Assembly (NCBI GenBank): GCA_003561495.1
Contig: PWWM01000004.1
Coordinates: forward strand, 1-9,412
Source: Gammaproteobacteria bacterium
Lineage (GTDB): Bacteria > Pseudomonadota > Gammaproteobacteria > Xanthomonadales > Wenzhouxiangellaceae
Reading direction: 5' to 3'
Length of the DNA stretch: 9,412 bases
A program made the position numbers and the translations under genes. This document shows, in pieces, positions 1 through 6,092 of the stretch. Numbering within the stretch: the first letter of the stretch is position 1; the number at the start of each line of letters is the position of its first letter. The notes under the pieces are model-generated. The model saw only the letters and a list, made by a program, of their open reading frames with translations, was not told where the DNA came from and ran no database searches.

Positions 1-986
1 CTAGCGCATTCAGCTCGGCATAATCCGGCATTTCCCGCCAGTAGATGCCACGCACGAACTCACGCCAGCCGATGATCTGGCGAATGAATCCCTCGACGGC
101 ATTGAGCGGGGCGACGCCGTCGCGCCAGGCCTTTTCGGCGGCATCGCAGACCTCTTTGGGGCTGAGCAGCCCCAGGTTGAGACTGAACGACAATCGCGAG
201 TGAAACAGGTAGTCCTCGTCATCGCTCATGGCGTCCTGGAAATCACCGAAATTTGGCAGCGCGGTTCGTATGAAATGCGCCAGGGCGCGCCGGGCCTGTT
301 CCCGGGTCACCGGCAAGTCGAAATCATCCAGCACGCCGAAACCATCAATACGCTGATCGACCAGTTCCAGCACCTCGGAAGTGACCGTATCCGGACTGAA
401 ATGCATCGGCTCGGCCGCCGGCGGATCGCCTCGCCAGGATTTTCGATTGTCACGATCGTGGTTCCATCTCCCGCCGGCAGGCTGGCCATCGTCCATCAAG
501 TAGCCCGTCACCCGGCGCATCTGTCGGTAGAAGAATTCCATGCGAAGCTGCCGACGATCACGGGCCCAATCTTCGAAGTCATCCAGTCGACAGAGAAAGC
601 GCGTGTCCGGCAGGATTCTTACTGGGACACCCCACTCCGACTGCCATCCCCTGGCCTCCTCCAGAACCCGCCATTCACCGGGATGAGCAAGCAGAATTTC
701 CTCGATATCATGCTCATCACAGTGTTGGCGAACCAGTTGCGTGAAAGATGCGACCGAATCCTCGAAAAATCGATAGTGGATTTTCCAGCCTGACTGCTGC
801 AGCGCTTCGGCGTGGTGGCGCATGGCCGAAAACACCAGGGCGATCTTCTTGATGTGATGCCAGACATACCCGACTTCTTCGGTGAGCTCCCCCATCAACA
901 AGTGATCTCGTTCCTGATCCAGCTCGTTGAGCAAGGCATGATCGGAATTGAGTTGATCACCCAGAATCAGTCCAAGTCGCGGCATG
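1..986 (-). CDS. FeS-BCP type cryptochrome/photolyase, partial (left edge) and frameshifted near the N-terminus
   Basis: This is a flavin-dependent DNA repair protein or blue-light sensor of the bacterial family typified by Agrobacterium PhrB, a (6-4) photolyase with an Fe-S cluster. About 328 codons are present; the FAD pocket and cluster cysteines lie beyond position 1. Family landmarks in order, numbered after correcting the frameshift, are LILGDQL (6-12), the KKIALVFSAMRH segment (46-57), HPGEWRV (101-107), MEFFYRQMRR (149-158), GGRWN (171-175) and NAVEGFIRQIIGWREF (295-310). The ATG at 986-984 gives the expected MPRLGLILG start, but a run of four C at 960-963 (GGGG in the sense strand) puts TGA directly after GGG. 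Everything from GDQL onward is open in the next frame. That frame has its own stop at 970-968, and its first downstream ATG (895-893) would drop about 30 residues of the Rossmann core. I infer either an indel in the read or genome, or recoding. Family assignment is firm; intactness is not. Confidence 0.85.
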
Positions 987-1047
987 AGCTTTTTGAGTTC
1001 TAAAACGCCACGATATCACCACAAGCGTCGCAGAAATGTCCTTGCAT

Positions 1048-1096
1048 TTGATCCCGATCAACTCTTTTCACTTAACGCTTTCTTATCATGCTCGAT
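1048..1096 (+). promoter_or_regulatory. FNR/Anr-type box and class II promoter for ompW
   Basis: TTGATCCCGATCAA at 1048-1061 is a perfect match to the FNR consensus TTGAT-N4-ATCAA. Its centre is 1054.5. A -10 element TATCAT lies at 1084-1089, which puts the transcription start near 1096 and the box at about -41.5, the standard class II activation position. As often at such promoters, there is no good independent -35. An alternative FNR-independent pair is TTAACG (1072-1077) with GATAAT (1094-1099) at 16 bp spacing. In E. coli, ompW is known to respond to FNR, which supports the reading. Confidence 0.72.
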
Positions 1097-1135
1097 AATT
1101 GAACATTCCTTTTCAACAAACGCTGGAGATCGATC

Positions 1136-1816
1136 ATGTTTCGCACCATTACTGTATTTGCCGTTATTCTGATGATGTCGACGGTCGCTATGGCCCAATC
1201 GCAGGGCGACTGGCTGGTTCGCGTCGGTGTTGGTCATGTCAATCCGGACACATCCAGTGGTAATCTGGTTGCCGGTGGCGCCGAGCTGGCTGGTTACCAG
1301 ATTGATGTCGGCAGCAACACCCGCCCAATCTTCAATGTCACCTGGATGGCTGCCGACCATTTCGGCATTGAACTGCTGGCCGCCATTCCTTTCAAGCACA
1401 ACCTGCGCGGCGACGGTGTTCTTGACGGTGCCGGCAAACTGGGCTCGACCAAGCACTTGCCTCCGACCCTGAGCTTTCAGTATCACTTCCTGCCCAATCA
1501 AACCATCCGTCCCTATGCCGGGCTGGGCCTGAACTACACCACCTTCTTTGATTCGAACACGACCGCCACTCTGGATGGCGCACTGGGCGGACCGTCCAGT
1601 CTCAATATCAAAGATTCATGGGGACTGGCATTGCAACTGGGTGCAGACATCGAGATGACCGACACGATGTTTTTCAATTTCGATGTTCGCTACATCCAGA
1701 TCGAGGCCGATGCCCGCATCCGCACCAATCTGCCCGACGGATCACAATTGCAAAGCCGAATCAAGGCAGACATTGATCCCTGGGTCTTTTCTGCAGGCGT
1801 CGGATTCCGCTTCTAG
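1136..1816 (+). CDS. ompW: OmpW family outer membrane protein
   Basis: This encodes a small eight-stranded beta-barrel of the outer membrane, 226 residues long, thought in this family to form a narrow channel for small hydrophobic molecules. A Sec signal peptide spans residues 1-20, with a short hydrophobic core and an AMA cleavage site before QSQGDW. Family motifs are LPPTLSFQYHF (108-118), IRPYAGLGLNYTTFF (124-138), SWGLALQLGADIEM (161-174) and the terminal strand DPWVFSAGVGFRF. The final Phe is the usual barrel-assembly signal. The ATG is preceded by GGAG at 1125-1128. The gene stands alone between a probable FNR-dependent promoter and a strong terminator, so expression likely rises when oxygen is low. 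Length and motifs are typical and nothing is missing. Confidence 0.95.
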   Translation: MFRTITVFAVILMMSTVAMAQSQGDWLVRVGVGHVNPDTSSGNLVAGGAELAGYQIDVGSNTRPIFNVTWMAADHFGIELLAAIPFKHNLRGDGVLDGAGKLGSTKHLPPTLSFQYHFLPNQTIRPYAGLGLNYTTFFDSNTTATLDGALGGPSSLNIKDSWGLALQLGADIEMTDTMFFNFDVRYIQIEADARIRTNLPDGSQLQSRIKADIDPWVFSAGVGFRF

Positions 1817-1846
1817 AAGCCTGACTTTTCCAACCCCACCATCTCA

Positions 1847-1876
1847 GGCCATGCCGTGCAAGCGGCATGGCCTTTT
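1847..1876 (+). terminator. Rho-independent terminator of ompW
   Basis: A perfect 10-bp stem, GGCCATGCCG (1847-1856) with CGGCATGGCC (1863-1872), closes a 6-nt loop, TGCAAG. It is followed by TTTT at 1873-1876. A further A-T pair (1846/1873) can extend the stem. It begins 30 bp after the ompW stop and isolates ompW from the next gene. Confidence 0.9.
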
Positions 1877-1969
1877 CCATTTCGTAATATTGGCCGTCGC
1901 GAGGCCAGCCCCGCAAAAATCCTCATTGGCCGGGTTAAACTGCTGCCTTGGTCGACATGAATCAACAAA

Positions 1970-3055
1970 ATGGGACCCGCAACCCGTTACCTGGACATCA
2001 CTGAACCGTTTCTGCTCTACCGAGGCGAGAAACTGCCCGGTCTGCGCCTGGCCTGGGAATGCTGGGGCAAGCTCGACCAGAAAAAATCCAACGCCATACT
2101 GATCTTCACCGGACTCTCCCCGGGTGCGCATGCCGCCTCCAGCGAGCGTGACCCCGAACCCGGCTGGTGGGAAGAGATGATCGGGCCCGGAAAACCCATT
2201 GATACCGATCGTTTTTTCGTGCTGTGCGTAAATTCGCTGGGCTCATGCATGGGCACCACCGGACCGGCCAGCATCAACCCGGAAACCGGCAAGCCCTGGC
2301 GCTTGAGCTTTCCGGAACTGGCCATTGAAGATCTGGCTCGGGCCACCCGACTCGTGGTCGAACACCTCGAGATCGAGAAACTGCACGCGGTCATTGGACC
2401 CTCCATGGGTGGATTGACCGCCATGGCCTGGCTCAAGCTTTTTCCCATGAGCGCCGAACGGGTGGCGCTGATCTCGACAGCCTGCTCGGCCACGCCATTT
2501 GCCATCGCCATCCGCTCCCTGCAACGCGAGGCCATCGTGACCGACCGAAACTTCAAGAACGGTCAGTACACCGAGGATGACTGGCCCGAAGTCGGCATGC
2601 GTCTGGCCCGCAAGCTCGGCATGATCACCTACCGCTCGGCCAAGGAATGGAGCCAGCGTTTTGGCCGGCGCCGTCAAGACTATTTCCCGGCCACGCTGTT
2701 CGGCATGCGTTTCGAGGTGGAATCCTACCTGGAAACCCATGCCCGCAAATTCGTCGGCCAGTTCGACCCGTGCTGCTACCTGTACCTGTCACGGGCCATG
2801 GACCTGTTCGATGCCTGCGACAGTGACGAAAGCCTTAAAGCCTTGTTTGCACGTAGCTTTACCGGGCATGCACTGGTTCTGGGTGTTGAAACCGATATTC
2901 TGTTTCCGCTCCAGCAGCAACAGGACCTGGCCCGGGCGCTGGAGTCCACCGGCTCCGAGGTCAGCTATCACGCTCTGCCGTCGGTTCAGGGACACGATGC
3001 CTTTCTGGTAGACTTTGAGAGATTTGGACCACCGATCGCGGAGTGGCTGGAATGA
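1970..3055 (+). CDS. metX: MetX-family O-acyltransferase, probably serine O-succinyltransferase
   Basis: This is a cytoplasmic alpha/beta-hydrolase acyltransferase of 361 residues that transfers an acyl group from CoA to the hydroxyl of serine or homoserine. The nucleophile is Ser145 in GPSMGG (143-148); Asp309 (ETDILFP) and His342 (QGHDAFL) complete the triad. Family motifs include GWWEEMIGPGKPIDTDRF (65-82) and GSCMGTTGPASINP (91-104). From memory of the family, the FAIAIRSLQREAI segment (177-189), FPLQQQQ and the C-terminal HDAFLVDFERFGP match the Xanthomonadales enzymes assigned as L-serine O-succinyltransferase better than classical homoserine acetyltransferases, which have an N-x-AFNEV-x-RQAI type segment. 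O-succinylserine would feed cysteine synthase; the alternative product is O-acyl-homoserine for methionine. The ATG at 1970 is the first usable start, because an in-frame TGA lies at 1958-1960. No clear Shine-Dalgarno is visible. The gene overlaps the downstream dioxygenase. Confidence 0.88.
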   Translation: MGPATRYLDITEPFLLYRGEKLPGLRLAWECWGKLDQKKSNAILIFTGLSPGAHAASSERDPEPGWWEEMIGPGKPIDTDRFFVLCVNSLGSCMGTTGPASINPETGKPWRLSFPELAIEDLARATRLVVEHLEIEKLHAVIGPSMGGLTAMAWLKLFPMSAERVALISTACSATPFAIAIRSLQREAIVTDRNFKNGQYTEDDWPEVGMRLARKLGMITYRSAKEWSQRFGRRRQDYFPATLFGMRFEVESYLETHARKFVGQFDPCCYLYLSRAMDLFDACDSDESLKALFARSFTGHALVLGVETDILFPLQQQQDLARALESTGSEVSYHALPSVQGHDAFLVDFERFGPPIAEWLE

Positions 3056-3624
3056 GTCTCGAATTTGCCGGAAAACAGACCATGGTCAACCGGGTCAGCA
3101 ACGCCGTCAACGGCGACTGCCCCAAGGCCATCACGGACTGCCTCAGAGACGCCCTGTGCGATCTCATGCATGACGACCGGGTGAAGCTGCCCGAATGTGT
3201 ATTCGAATGGACTGCCGATCATTATGCCCGTCGCCTGCTTCACCAGGACGATGATCTCGGTTACACCATCATGGCCATGACCTGGGGCCCGGGCCAGGCC
3301 ACGCCGGTCCATGACCACGCCGGCATGTGGTGCGTGGAGGCTGTCTGGCACGGGGAAATCGAAGTCGTTCAATATGAGCTGGTCGATTCCGCAGGCGACA
3401 AGTACCGGCTGGAATCTCGCACTACCATGCGCGCCGGAGTCGGCAGTGCCGGCAGCCTGATCCCGCCGCACGAATACCACACCATCGCCAACCCGGATGA
3501 CAACCGGCCGGCGGTGACCATACACATTTACGCCGGTGAAATGGAGCAATGTTCGGTTTTCGAACCTCTCGGCTCGGACTGGTATCGCCGCAAGGCCCGG
3601 CAATTGAGCCTGGATGCGGCCTAG
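3052..3624 (+). CDS. Cysteine dioxygenase (type I family)
   Basis: This is a cytoplasmic non-heme iron cupin enzyme that oxidises L-cysteine with O2 to cysteine sulfinate. It has 190 residues, about the usual bacterial length. The iron-binding histidines are His87 and His89 (TPVHDH) and His143 (HEYHTIANP). Against mammalian cysteine dioxygenase, Tyr58-x-Arg60 matches the carboxylate-binding Arg60 segment. Cys94 falls on Cys93, Tyr160 on Tyr157 and His158 on His155, so the Cys-Tyr cofactor pair may form; many bacterial members lack that cysteine. Arg60 favours cysteine over 3-mercaptopropionate. The ATG at 3052 shares bases with the upstream TGA (ATGA) and has GGAG at 3040-3043. An in-frame GTG at 3043 is possible but less likely. 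The overlap implies translational coupling to the acyltransferase. Function is inferred from residues, not tested. Confidence 0.88.
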   Translation: MSLEFAGKQTMVNRVSNAVNGDCPKAITDCLRDALCDLMHDDRVKLPECVFEWTADHYARRLLHQDDDLGYTIMAMTWGPGQATPVHDHAGMWCVEAVWHGEIEVVQYELVDSAGDKYRLESRTTMRAGVGSAGSLIPPHEYHTIANPDDNRPAVTIHIYAGEMEQCSVFEPLGSDWYRRKARQLSLDAA

Positions 3625-3638
3625 AGCGATGACTGCTC

Positions 3639-3667
3639 TTTACAATCTCCCTGCAACCAACGAAAAT
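3639..3667 (+). promoter_or_regulatory. Candidate sigma-70 promoter for tRNA-Leu
   Basis: TTTACA (3639-3644) and GAAAAT (3662-3667) are separated by 17 bp. This would start transcription near 3674, about 7 bp before the mature tRNA end. The C-rich stretch after the -10 is typical of stable-RNA promoters. The -10 matches only 4 of 6 consensus bases. Confidence 0.45.
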
Positions 3668-3680
3668 ACCACCCCCCGAT

Positions 3681-3767
3681 GCCGGGGTGGCGGAACTGGT
3701 AGACGCGCCGGACTCAAAATCCGGTTCCAGTGATGGAGTGAGGGTTCGATTCCCTCCCCCGGCACCA
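3681..3767 (+). tRNA. tRNA-Leu (anticodon CAA)
   Basis: This 87-nt tRNA reads UUG leucine codons. The acceptor arm GCCGGGG (3681-3687) pairs with CCCCGGC (3757-3763), followed by discriminator A and an encoded CCA (3765-3767). The anticodon stem CCGGA/TCCGG closes the loop CTCAAAA, with CAA at 3715-3717. A long class II variable arm follows, and the T-arm is GAGGG-TTCGATT-CCCTC. The next gene begins 34 bp downstream with no hairpin terminator in between, only a short CTCTTTTC stretch. Confidence 0.96.
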
Positions 3768-3801
3768 ACCTCTTTTCAGAGCCAGGCCCTGGAGTATCTG
3801 C

Positions 3802-4059
3802 ATGGCCAAACTCAAGCTGGATCTGCACCCGATTTTCAATCGCGGGGAAAAGATCGAGCAAGCGCTCGAAAACATCATCGACCAGGCCGAAGCCAAAAGA
3901 ATCAAGACGGTCGAGATCATTCCCGGCAAGGGCTCCGGACAGCTTAAAAAGCGGGTGCTGCGCTTTCTCGACCAGCCTCGTATCAAGGCGCGCTACCACC
4001 GCATCGACAAAGACTCGAAAAACTTCGGTCGACTATTCGTCTACTTCAAGCACCAATAG
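3802..4059 (+). CDS. Stand-alone Smr-domain protein
   Basis: This is a small cytoplasmic protein of 85 residues, almost entirely one Smr domain, the fold found at the C-terminus of MutS2 and in SmrA/SmrB nucleases. Diagnostic elements are the DLH motif (7-9, here DLHP rather than the common DLHG), an alpha helix (16-33), the strand KTVEIIPGKGSGQLK (35-49) with its GKGSG loop, and RVLRFL (51-56). Such domains bind or cut nucleic acids, and some rescue collided ribosomes in larger proteins. The role of very short free-standing versions is not established. The ATG has GGAG at 3791-3794, seven bases upstream. The gene follows tRNA-Leu closely and may be read from the same promoter. It converges on the DUF3300 gene with 13 bp between stops. 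Confidence 0.85.
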   Translation: MAKLKLDLHPIFNRGEKIEQALENIIDQAEAKRIKTVEIIPGKGSGQLKKRVLRFLDQPRIKARYHRIDKDSKNFGRLFVYFKHQ

Positions 4060-4072
4060 AAACCCTGGGCGC

Positions 4073-5953
4073 TTATCGCTCGCGATTGCCGCCACGTGAA
4101 CGGACCTGACTCTGAGAACTGCTGCGCGAGCTGCTTGCGCTGCGATTACCGGCACTGCGCGTGTTGCTGCTCGAAGATCGAGGCGAGGTACTGCGCGGGG
4201 CCGAACGAGCGGCCGGTGCACTGCTCGAACGGCTTGGCTGGCTCGATTGCCGTGGCGACCGCTGCGGAGCAGAGGAACTACTGCGAGGGCTTGACGAACG
4301 CGTTGATTGCCGGGTCGTCGCTTGCGGCGGGGTGGCCCGAGGCTGGCTCGGCGGCGTTGACTGCCGGGTCGTGGCCCGGGGCATGCCTGCCTGCGGCTGA
4401 CTCGGGCGATTCGCCGACGAGCTTGTGTTCGGGCGCGATGGTGTCGATCGGCTCGAAGTGTTCGCCGTTGACCCGGAGGATCGAGTGGCCTGAAGTCGGG
4501 ATGAAACCGCTCCGGCGTCAGGCCGGAAAGCCTCTGATGCCGAGCGCGTCTGACGCTGCGGTGAAGCTGGTCTAGAGGTTATGCGAGATTGATCATCGCG
4601 CCCCTGGGCACGGGGGATACTGACCGTCGGACGCGAGTCTTCTCGCTGTTGTCGCGGAATGCTAGGTCGCGAATCTCCCGCCTCGGCCCGGCCGGCAGTG
4701 GCTTCTGTGCGATTGCTGCGCCCGGCTGCTTCGCGTGAGATTTCGCCCCGAGGACGAGGCTGGTCACGGTTGGCGAGACTTTCGCGAACCTCGGATGCCT
4801 GGCGTGGCGACGTGGCCGCACGTTGGCTGGATTCGCGCGAACGATCACTGTCGGCCGGCCGGCTCCGGGTCGCAGACGCAGACCGGTCCTGCCGCTGGGC
4901 CGGAGTCGCGCTCGAATCAGTGGCGCGGGCCTGCCGCTGCGCGCTGGTGCGCTGGTCCGCGCGATTTGCCAATCGAGCATCACTGCGCTGGCTTCGCTCA
5001 CCGATCGCGAGATTCTCACGACGTTCTGCCGCCCAGTCCCGCTGGTTATCACGAGCCTGCGCCGGTCGGTTGGTCGCAGCGCGAACCGTCTGTCCACTGG
5101 GCTGTTCAACAAAGCGACGCTCTGAAATGTTGCGGTGATAGGCCACTCCCCGACGGTGGCGGGGGTTATGCTGCCAGTGACGACGATCCTTGTGGTGGGC
5201 CACTTGACGACTGGACCTGAAGTAACCGCCGGAACGATAGTGATGATGATGGTTAATCACCACGACCTGCCGATGCGGCCAGTAGAATGAACTGAAATAA
5301 AATCGCGGCGACACTCGGTAAGCCCGACCCCAGTAAAAGGTCACACCGCTCACGTAGCGGGGATAGTGCCAGTAAACCGGGGGATGGGCCGACCACCACC
5401 ACGGGCCATACACCACACGCGGGTCGTAGTAAGGGACATAGACCATCCGGGTGCGACGAGGCTCGATGTAGATGTATTCGGTTTCACGGACCACACGGAC
5501 ATGTTCGTTGGTCTTCAGATTGCCCTGGGCGTAGGCTTTTTCGCGCAGGCGCTGGACCGTGTAGACAACCTCTTCCTCCTGAACCAGGAAAGCGTCGCCA
5601 AGCCGTTGCGTCCATTCGATATCCTCATCCATGCGTGCCAGCAGTTCAGGGAAAGCGACCAGGGCCATGACGCTCGGATCCCAGTCTTTGTGCTCTACCG
5701 CGGCCACGGCCTCCTCGCCGCTCAGGTCGGGATTGGCCCGCGACCAGCGGGCGGCCTGAATGACCTCCAGGGGATAGGTCGAGGCAATCAACACATGCGA
5801 AAGCACGGTGTCCGGATAGAGTGCGACCGGGGCCAGCATCTGGTCAAGCTCGGCCTGACTGAAAGCCGCTTCACCGGAGTGAGCCGAGATGGGTCCTGCC
5901 ACCAGCCCGAAAACCAGCGCAAGGGAAAGAATGAATGTCTTGAGAGTGCGCAT
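4073..5953 (-). CDS. DUF3300 exported protein with long Ser/Arg/Gln-rich tail
   Basis: This is an exported protein of unknown function, 626 residues long. A Sec signal peptide covers residues 1-24 (GPISA before HSGEA). The DUF3300 region follows, roughly 31-265: it starts AELDQMLAPVALYPDTVLSHVLIASTYPLEV (34-64), the family hallmark, and continues through WDPSVMALVAFPELL (91-105). Residues 170-226 are very rich in Tyr, Trp and Phe, with a four-His run at 235-238. From about 285 to the end, more than half the protein is Ser, Arg, Gln, Thr, Pro and Ala with no visible fold. The ATG has an excellent Shine-Dalgarno, AAGGAGG, at 5962-5968. Its stop faces the smr stop. An envelope location is inferred from the signal peptide; the tail could bind an anionic surface or polymer, but that is speculation. 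Confidence 0.85.
   Translation of the reverse strand: MRTLKTFILSLALVFGLVAGPISAHSGEAAFSQAELDQMLAPVALYPDTVLSHVLIASTYPLEVIQAARWSRANPDLSGEEAVAAVEHKDWDPSVMALVAFPELLARMDEDIEWTQRLGDAFLVQEEEVVYTVQRLREKAYAQGNLKTNEHVRVVRETEYIYIEPRRTRMVYVPYYDPRVVYGPWWWSAHPPVYWHYPRYVSGVTFYWGRAYRVSPRFYFSSFYWPHRQVVVINHHHHYRSGGYFRSSRQVAHHKDRRHWQHNPRHRRGVAYHRNISERRFVEQPSGQTVRAATNRPAQARDNQRDWAAERRENLAIGERSQRSDARLANRADQRTSAQRQARATDSSATPAQRQDRSASATRSRPADSDRSRESSQRAATSPRQASEVRESLANRDQPRPRGEISREAAGRSNRTEATAGRAEAGDSRPSIPRQQREDSRPTVSIPRAQGRDDQSRITSRPASPQRQTRSASEAFRPDAGAVSSRLQATRSSGSTANTSSRSTPSRPNTSSSANRPSQPQAGMPRATTRQSTPPSQPRATPPQATTRQSTRSSSPRSSSSAPQRSPRQSSQPSRSSSAPAARSAPRSTSPRSSSSNTRSAGNRSASSSRSSSQSQVRSRGGNRER
4301..4372 (-). repeat. 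Two 18-bp imperfect direct repeats inside the DUF3300 tail
   Basis: Plus-strand cgttgattgccgggtcgt (4301-4318) recurs at 4355-4372 with one mismatch, 54 bp apart. In the coding frame both encode TTRQST, spaced 18 residues. This suggests local duplication within the low-complexity tail. Confidence 0.7.
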
Positions 5954-5994
5954 TTCCGTTGCCTCCTTGCAACCTGAATGGTCGCTACAGTGCC

Positions 5995-6022
5995 TTTATA
6001 CAACGCCCTGCCTGAAGGCCAA
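5995..6022 (-). promoter_or_regulatory. Candidate promoter for the DUF3300 gene
   Basis: On the minus strand, TTGGCC (6022-6017) is followed after 16 bp by TATAAA (6000-5995), a 5 of 6 match to the -10 consensus. The implied leader before the ATG is about 35 nt and includes the strong Shine-Dalgarno. Supported only by consensus match and position. Confidence 0.45.
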
Positions 6023-6038
6023 CTGAACCACACAACTG

Positions 6039-6064
6039 AATCCGCCGCTTCGTGGCGGCGGATT
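6039..6064 (-). terminator. Hairpin after the SUMF1-like gene, probable weak terminator
   Basis: A perfect 10-bp stem, AATCCGCCGC (6039-6048) with GCGGCGGATT (6055-6064), encloses a 6-nt loop. It lies 29 bp past the stop of the upstream minus-strand gene. No proper T-run follows on the minus strand, so it could instead stabilise the 3' end or attenuate read-through into the DUF3300 gene. Confidence 0.55.
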
Positions 6065-6092
6065 TCGGAATGACCGGATGACCGGAATGTTC

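Noticed and set aside
200..793. Plus-strand open frame of 197 codons across the left region
   Set aside because: It is antisense to the photolyase, whose minus-strand frame carries all family motifs. The plus frame has no recognisable domain or ribosome binding site.
1970..3055. Plain homoserine O-acetyltransferase annotation
   Set aside because: The catalytic triad fits, but the FAIAIRSLQREAI region and C-terminal motif resemble the serine O-succinyltransferase branch more closely. The homoserine option is kept only as an alternative.
3043..3624. GTG start at 3043 for the cysteine dioxygenase
   Set aside because: It would overlap its own GGAG at 3040-3043. The ATG at 3052 has correct spacing and the typical ATGA overlap.
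3640..3999. Minus-strand open frames across tRNA-Leu (GIEPSLHHW type peptides)
   Set aside because: They are antisense to a clear tRNA and to the smr gene, another common annotation artefact.
4659..5220. Several long plus-strand frames opposite the DUF3300 gene
   Set aside because: The GC-rich low-complexity coding sequence keeps several frames open. The minus frame has a signal peptide, a DUF3300 domain and a strong ribosome binding site.
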